NCBI GenBank assembly: GCA_022448005.1
Contig: JAKUTK010000034.1
Span: 1-54,212 of the forward strand
DNA length: 54,212 nucleotides
Direction of reading: 5' to 3'
From: Pseudomonas sp.
GTDB taxonomy: Bacteria; Pseudomonadota; Gammaproteobacteria; Pseudomonadales; Pseudomonadaceae
Below are positions 50,095 through 54,212 of the stretch, one piece after another. Position numbers and translations under genes: made by a program. Numbering within the stretch: position 1 is the stretch's first letter; each line of letters opens with the position of its first letter. The notes under the pieces were generated by a model that saw only the letters and a list, made by a program, of their open reading frames with translations, made no database searches and had not been told where the DNA came from.

Positions 50095-50108
50095 CTGATC
50101 TGGATCAA
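50095..50108. promoter_or_regulatory. second ANR/DNR (FNR-type) box, 50 bp upstream
   Basis: CTGAT-CTGG-ATCAA matches the FNR/ANR/DNR consensus at nine of ten fixed positions. Its centre is exactly 50 bases from the proximal box, giving about -91.5 on the ccoM promoter, a spacing allowed for a second activator dimer. Confidence 0.6.
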
Positions 50109-50199
50109 AAAAATGGGGGTATCAGGAGGGACGCTACGGGACAGCAGCCACGCGATCAGTCGTCGCGAGCAATTTGGAACGGGCTGTCAGCAAGCGCTG

Positions 50200-50361
50200 T
50201 CAGCGCTTTTTCGGCTTGGTCTTGGGCTTTTTCTTTGGCTTGCTTAACGGCAGCACCTGTTCGAAAGCCTGACGCATTTCGACCAGCCGCTTTTCCTTGA
50301 TGTCATGAATACGCTTTTCACGCTCGGCACTGAAATCGATCAGCTTTTCGTCACTGCTCAT
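50200..50361 (-). CDS. 53-residue lysine-tailed protein coupled to alkB
   Basis: A short protein MSSDEKLIDFSAEREKRIHDI... ending in a strongly basic tail (SKPKKKPKTKPKKR). The first 38 residues are a charged helix. Its ATG overlaps the alkB stop (ATGA), so it is translated by coupling. The tail looks like a nucleic-acid-binding extension. No known family was recognised; it could help AlkB reach DNA or RNA, which is inference from position only. Confidence 0.75.
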   Translation of the reverse strand: MSSDEKLIDFSAEREKRIHDIKEKRLVEMRQAFEQVLPLSKPKKKPKTKPKKR

Positions 50362-50963
50362 AAGGTCGGCCCGTGGATGATCTGGCGGAAGGTCAGGTTG
50401 AGGCGCGGTGCGCGAACCTTTCGTGTTCTGGCGATCTGGTGCTGCCAATAATGCTGGGTGAGACCGCTCATGACCAGCAGCGATCCATGTTCGAGCGAGA
50501 TGGAGTACTCAATACGGCTGGTTCCCTTGCGGCGAAAATCGAAGCGCCGCGTTGCACCCAGGTTGAGCGACACCACCAAGGGCTGCCGACCCAGCTCTCG
50601 CTCGTCATCGCTGTGCCAGCCCATCGCGTCGTGTCCATCGCGATAGTAGTTGAGCAGGACACCATTCAGGTGCTGGCCGACCTGCTGCTGTACCCGCTGG
50701 CGGATATCGGCCAGCAGCGGCGTCCAGGCAAGCGGCTCGTGTGTGAAACCGGAATACCGATAATGCGCATCGGCATCGCCATACCAGGCGACCAATCGCG
50801 GCACCGCAATGCTGCGACCGTAGAGTTTGATTTGGGGTTGGTACCAAGGTGTCTTTGCGGAAATCTCCGACAACCATCCGTCAGCCAGATCTGCATCGAC
50901 CCATCGCGGGAAGTAGCGCAGATCTGCATCTGCCAGCTCGATCAGCTCGCTGTCGTCTGACAT
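50358..50963 (-). CDS. AlkB-like 2-oxoglutarate/Fe(II) dioxygenase
   Basis: 201 residues of the AlkB family (closer to the ALKBH2/3 type), which oxidatively removes alkyl groups from DNA or RNA bases. The iron ligands are visible: H117 and D119 in GWHSDDERELG and H175 in HYWQHQIART. The 2-oxoglutarate-binding arginines are R187 and R193 in APRLNLTFR. NYYRDGHDAMGWH precedes the motif as usual. The ATG at 50963 was chosen; an open frame to 51146 adds residues that overlap the upstream gene. It lies in a three-gene minus-strand operon between two small genes and next to ccoM/phrS. Confidence 0.93.
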   Translation of the reverse strand: MSDDSELIELADADLRYFPRWVDADLADGWLSEISAKTPWYQPQIKLYGRSIAVPRLVAWYGDADAHYRYSGFTHEPLAWTPLLADIRQRVQQQVGQHLNGVLLNYYRDGHDAMGWHSDDERELGRQPLVVSLNLGATRRFDFRRKGTSRIEYSISLEHGSLLVMSGLTQHYWQHQIARTRKVRAPRLNLTFRQIIHGPTL

Positions 50964-50970
50964 AAACGGA

Positions 50971-51270
50971 TCAAACCTCCACATCCACCCACAGTCCCTG
51001 CCGCGGCAGTTCATCGAGAGCGGCCTGATCTTCTTCGGCTGTCTCGCCTTCGGCGAGCTCCTGGGCGGTGTAGCCACGACGACGTTGCCGCCTGCGCTGC
51101 TCGTCGCGCAGCATCTGCTCGGCTTCCTGAGGATGACGGCGATCAAGGCCCACCGAGCTTTCGTTGGCGCTAGGCTGCACGGGCGTCACCGGCGCGATAT
51201 CGGGTCGCGGCTTGACCGCGTCCTGTTGCGCAGTGACCTGGACGGTACCGGGTGGAATGACTGGCAGCAT
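50971..51270 (-). CDS. small hydrophilic protein upstream of alkB
   Basis: A 99-residue soluble, low-complexity protein. The first half is proline/valine-rich (MLPVIPPGTVQVTAQQDAVKP...). The middle is a basic helix, EQMLRDEQRRRQRRRGY, and the end is acidic with the conserved-looking finish LPRQGLWVDVEV. It stops seven bases before the alkB ATG, so the two are cotranscribed. It is divergent from rapA. No function can be assigned; similar proteins occur at this place in pseudomonads, as I recall. Confidence 0.75.
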   Translation of the reverse strand: MLPVIPPGTVQVTAQQDAVKPRPDIAPVTPVQPSANESSVGLDRRHPQEAEQMLRDEQRRRQRRRGYTAQELAEGETAEEDQAALDELPRQGLWVDVEV

Positions 51271-51502
51271 CTTCGCTCTCTCCTGCAGACCGATCGCTTG
51301 CTATCCCGGCCTGGCGGGCCTGTACCGGTTGATCGGCGGATCTGCTGACGACTTTAGCAGCAACGCTACACTGCCGGGGTGCGTTTCCGGGTCGTCATGG
51401 ATGAACATGAGCGGTGACAGGCTTGATCCAGTGGCATCTATCGTCGATCTATGGGCAGTGTTCCGTTAACATAGCGGGCTTTTTTACAGCGGGAGGCAGG
51501 GC

Positions 51503-54212
51503 ATGGCGCAGCAGTATCTACCGGGGCAACGCTGGATCAGCGACAGCGAAGCGGAACTCGGTCTGGGAACCATCCTCATGCAGGACGGCCGCATGCTCAC
51601 CGTGCTCTACCCCGCGACGGGTGAAACTCGCCAGTACGCTGCACGCAGCGCTCCGCTGACGCGCGTGCGTTTCGTCCCGGGTGATGAAATCACTCACTTC
51701 GAAGGCTGGAAGATGACCGTGCGCGAAGTCGACGATGTCGACGGCCTGCTGGTCTATCACGGCCTGACCGCACAGAGCGAAGCCCGCACTCTGCCGGAAA
51801 CCCAGCTGTCGAACTTCATCCAGTTCCGCCTCGCCAGTGACCGTCTGTTCGCTGGCCAGATCGACCCGCTGAACTGGTTCAAGCTGCGCTACCACACGCT
51901 GGAAAACCAGAGCAAACAACTCACCTCCTCACTGTGGGGCCTGGGCGGCGTGCGTGCGCAACCCATCGCGCACCAGCTGCACATCGCCCGTGAAGTCGCC
52001 GACCGAATCGCCCCGCGCGTTCTGCTGGCGGACGAAGTCGGTCTCGGCAAGACCATTGAAGCCGGCCTGGTGATCCATCGCCAGCTGCTGTCCGGGCGCG
52101 CCAAGCGCGTGCTGATCCTGGTGCCGGAAAACCTCCAGCACCAGTGGCTGGTGGAAATGCGCCGCCGTTTCAACCTGCAAGTCGCGCTGTTCGACGACGA
52201 GCGCTTCATCGAGAGCGATGCCACCAACCCGTTTGAAGACACCCAGCTGGCATTGGTGTCGCTGGAATGGCTAAAAGATGACGAGCGCGCTCAGGACGCG
52301 GCCTTTGCCGCCGGCTGGGACCTGCTGGTGGTGGACGAAGCGCATCACCTGGTCTGGCACCCGGAAAACGCCAGCGCCGAATACAAGCTGGTCGAGCAAC
52401 TGGCCGAAGTCACCCCCGGCGTTCTGCTGTTGACTGCTACTCCCGAACAGCTCGGTCAGGAGAGCCACTTCGCACGTCTGCGTCTGCTCGACCCGAACCG
52501 TTTCCACGACCTCGAAGCCTTCCGCGCCGAAAGCGCCAGCTATCAGCCGGTGGCCCGCGCCGTGCAGGAATTGCTGGACGAGGGGCGCCTGTCGCAGGAA
52601 GCACACCAGACCATCCATGACTTCCTCGGAGCCGAAGGCGAAGCGCTGCTCGCTGCGGCCACCGACGGCGACATCGAAGCCAGCAGCCGGCTGATCCGCG
52701 AACTGCTCGACCGCCACGGCACAGGCCGCCTCCTGTTCCGCAATACCCGCGCCGCCGTGCGCGGTTTCCCTGAGCGCCAACTGCATCCCTATCCGCTGCC
52801 CTGCCCCGCCGAGTACCTGGAATTGCCGCTAGGCGAGCATGCCGAGCTGTATCCGGAAGTCAGCTTCCAGAGCCAGCAGGAAGAGCCGGACCCGCAGAAC
52901 CGTTGGTGGAGTTTCGATCCGCGCGTCGAGTGGCTGATCGACACGCTGAAGATGCTGAAGAAATTCAAGGTGTTGGTGATCTGCGCCCACGCCGAGACCG
53001 CGCTGGATCTGGAAGACGCGTTGCGCGTGCGCTCCGGCATCCCGGCCACCGTGTTCCATGAAGGCATGAGCATCCTCGAGCGCGACCGCGCCGCCGCCTA
53101 CTTTGCCGATGAAGAGTTCGGCGCGCAGGTGCTGATCTGTTCCGAGATCGGCAGTGAGGGCCGCAACTTCCAGTTCGCGCATCATCTGGTGCTGTTCGAT
53201 CTGCCGGCCCACCCGGACTTGCTGGAGCAGCGCATCGGCCGTCTCGACCGCATCGGTCAGGCCCTCGTTATCCAGCTGCACGTGCCCTATCTTGAAACCA
53301 GCCCGCAGGAACGTCTGTTCAAGTGGTACCACGAGGCGCTGAATGCGTTCCTCAACACCTGCCCCACCGGCAATGCTCTGCAGCATCAGTTCGGGCCGCG
53401 CCTGTTGAACCAACTGGAAGAAGGCGACGACGACGAGTTTCAGAAGCTTATTGAAGAGGCTCTCGCCGAACGCGTGCGCCTGGAAGCCGACCTGCATGCC
53501 GGCCGCGACCGCCTGCTGGAGCTCAATTCCGGCGGCGGCGAACAGGGCAAGGCGCTGGTCGAAGCCATCGAAGAGCAGGACGACCAGTTCGCCTTGCCGA
53601 TCTACATGGAAGAGCTGTTCGACGCCTTTGGCATCGACAGCGAAGACCATTCCGAGAACGCCCTGATTCTGCGTCCCAGCGAGAAGATGCTCGACGCCAG
53701 CTTCCCGCTCGGCGACGACGAAGCCGTGACCGTCACCTATGACCGCGAGCAGGCCCTTGCTCGTGAAGACATGCAATTCCTTACCTGGGAGCACCCCATG
53801 GTTCAGGGCGGCATGGACCTGGTGCTGTCCGGTTCCATGGGCAACACCGCCGTGGCCCTGATCAAGAACAAGGCGCTCAAGCCCGGCACCGTCCTGCTGG
53901 AACTGCTCTATGTCAGCGAGGTGGTCGCGCCGCGTGTCCTGCAGCTCAACCGCTTCCTGCCGCCATTAGCACTGCGCTGCCTGCTGGATTCGAACGGCAA
54001 CGACCTGGCGCCCACGGTGGGGTTCGAGACGCTCACTGATCTGCTGGAACGCGCCCCGCGCGCCCGTGCTAACAAGTTCGTCCCGGCGCCGCGCGACGTG
54101 CTGGCCAAGCAGATCGCCGATGCCGAAGCCAAAGTCACCCCGCGCCACACCGAGCGCGTCGCCGAAGCGCAGCGCAAATTGAAGGCGAGCCTCGACGAAG
54201 AGCTGGCGCGAC
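51503..54212 (+). CDS. rapA: RNA polymerase-associated ATPase RapA (partial, 3' end missing)
   Basis: The first 903 codons of a family of about 950 residues; the gene runs off the right edge. RapA is a Swi2/Snf2-type ATPase that binds RNA polymerase and recycles it. The N-terminal Tudor-like part ([20 protein letters not shown]) is followed by the Walker A motif [14 protein letters not shown] (about residue 175), DEAHH (about 278), [10 protein letters not shown], and the helicase-C motif IGRLDRIGQ (about 590). GGGAGG lies just before the ATG at 51503. It is divergent from the alkB operon. Confidence 0.96.
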   Translation, partial: MAQQYLPGQRWISDSEAELGLGTILMQDGRMLTVLYPATGETRQYAARSAPLTRVRFVPGDEITHFEGWKMTVREVDDVDGLLVYHGLTAQSEARTLPETQLSNFIQFRLASDRLFAGQIDPLNWFKLRYHTLENQSKQLTSSLWGLGGVRAQPIAHQLHIAREVADRIAPRVLLADEVGLGKTIEAGLVIHRQLLSGRAKRVLILVPENLQHQWLVEMRRRFNLQVALFDDERFIESDATNPFEDTQLALVSLEWLKDDERAQDAAFAAGWDLLVVDEAHHLVWHPENASAEYKLVEQLAEVTPGVLLLTATPEQLGQESHFARLRLLDPNRFHDLEAFRAESASYQPVARAVQELLDEGRLSQEAHQTIHDFLGAEGEALLAAATDGDIEASSRLIRELLDRHGTGRLLFRNTRAAVRGFPERQLHPYPLPCPAEYLELPLGEHAELYPEVSFQSQQEEPDPQNRWWSFDPRVEWLIDTLKMLKKFKVLVICAHAETALDLEDALRVRSGIPATVFHEGMSILERDRAAAYFADEEFGAQVLICSEIGSEGRNFQFAHHLVLFDLPAHPDLLEQRIGRLDRIGQALVIQLHVPYLETSPQERLFKWYHEALNAFLNTCPTGNALQHQFGPRLLNQLEEGDDDEFQKLIEEALAERVRLEADLHAGRDRLLELNSGGGEQGKALVEAIEEQDDQFALPIYMEELFDAFGIDSEDHSENALILRPSEKMLDASFPLGDDEAVTVTYDREQALAREDMQFLTWEHPMVQGGMDLVLSGSMGNTAVALIKNKALKPGTVLLELLYVSEVVAPRVLQLNRFLPPLALRCLLDSNGNDLAPTVGFETLTDLLERAPRARANKFVPAPRDVLAKQIADAEAKVTPRHTERVAEAQRKLKASLDEELAR

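Overview
The window looks like chromosomal core DNA of a GC-rich gammaproteobacterium of the Pseudomonas group, most likely Stutzerimonas (the former Pseudomonas stutzeri clade). Three things point there. Gene orders such as queA-tgt-yajC-secD-secF, lptFG divergent from pepA-holC-valS, and the block running from an OprP/OprO-type porin through a FabH-like gene, an ankyrin gene, fadD1/fadD2 and a MaoC gene to alkB and rapA match, from memory, P. aeruginosa PAO1 segments. A 36-residue CcoM cbb3-oxidase subunit is present, a protein described from P. stutzeri. The proteins read as typical pseudomonad sequences. No insertion sequence, prophage, integrase or CRISPR array was seen. Homology statements come from reading the proteins and from memory of the families; no search was run.

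Layout. 1-4.8 kb (minus): queA, tgt, yajC, secD and the start of secF, joining queuosine tRNA modification to protein export. 4.9-6.3 kb: tRNA-Leu(CAA) with a consensus promoter, a cold-shock protein with a long leader and a strong terminator, and an RDD membrane protein. 6.3-14.1 kb: lptG/lptF (LPS export) on the minus strand, divergent from pepA, holC, a small conserved gene and valS. 14.1-18.6 kb: nhaD behind a roughly 320-base, apparently structured leader, a small winged-helix protein, a YbfB-type MFS carrier and rlmF. 18.6-26 kb: small hypotheticals, an MFS carrier followed by a coupled 40-residue membrane ORF, yejK (ndpA), uppP, a GST, a GIY-YIG protein, mltF and ybaK. 26-29.8 kb: metE and its divergent regulator metR, separated by a seven-copy heptamer array. 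29.8-35.4 kb: a FemAB/GNAT-type protein, a phosphate-type porin with a Pho-box-like site, a FabH-like ketoacyl synthase, two small genes and an ankyrin protein.

35.4-42.6 kb is an envelope region. A probable gene remnant is followed by a minus-strand operon (GT4 glycosyltransferase, DUF2334 deacetylase, UPF0104 membrane protein), a YihY protein, and a plus-strand pair encoding a polysaccharide flippase and a polysaccharide pyruvyl transferase. 42.8-47.2 kb holds fadD1, fadD2 and a divergent MaoC hydratase for fatty-acid use. 47.3-49.3 kb encodes a chemoreceptor. 49.8-50.1 kb is a compact, probably ANR-driven transcript that encodes CcoM and corresponds in position and size to the P. aeruginosa dual-function RNA PhrS. 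50.2-51.3 kb is an alkB operon with two small flanking genes, divergent from rapA, which runs off the right edge.

The most interesting items are the ccoM/phrS-like locus with two ANR-type boxes exactly 50 bp apart, the folded nhaD leader, the heptamer array between metE and metR, the hidden 40-residue membrane ORF, and the decayed gene at about 35.5-35.8 kb.
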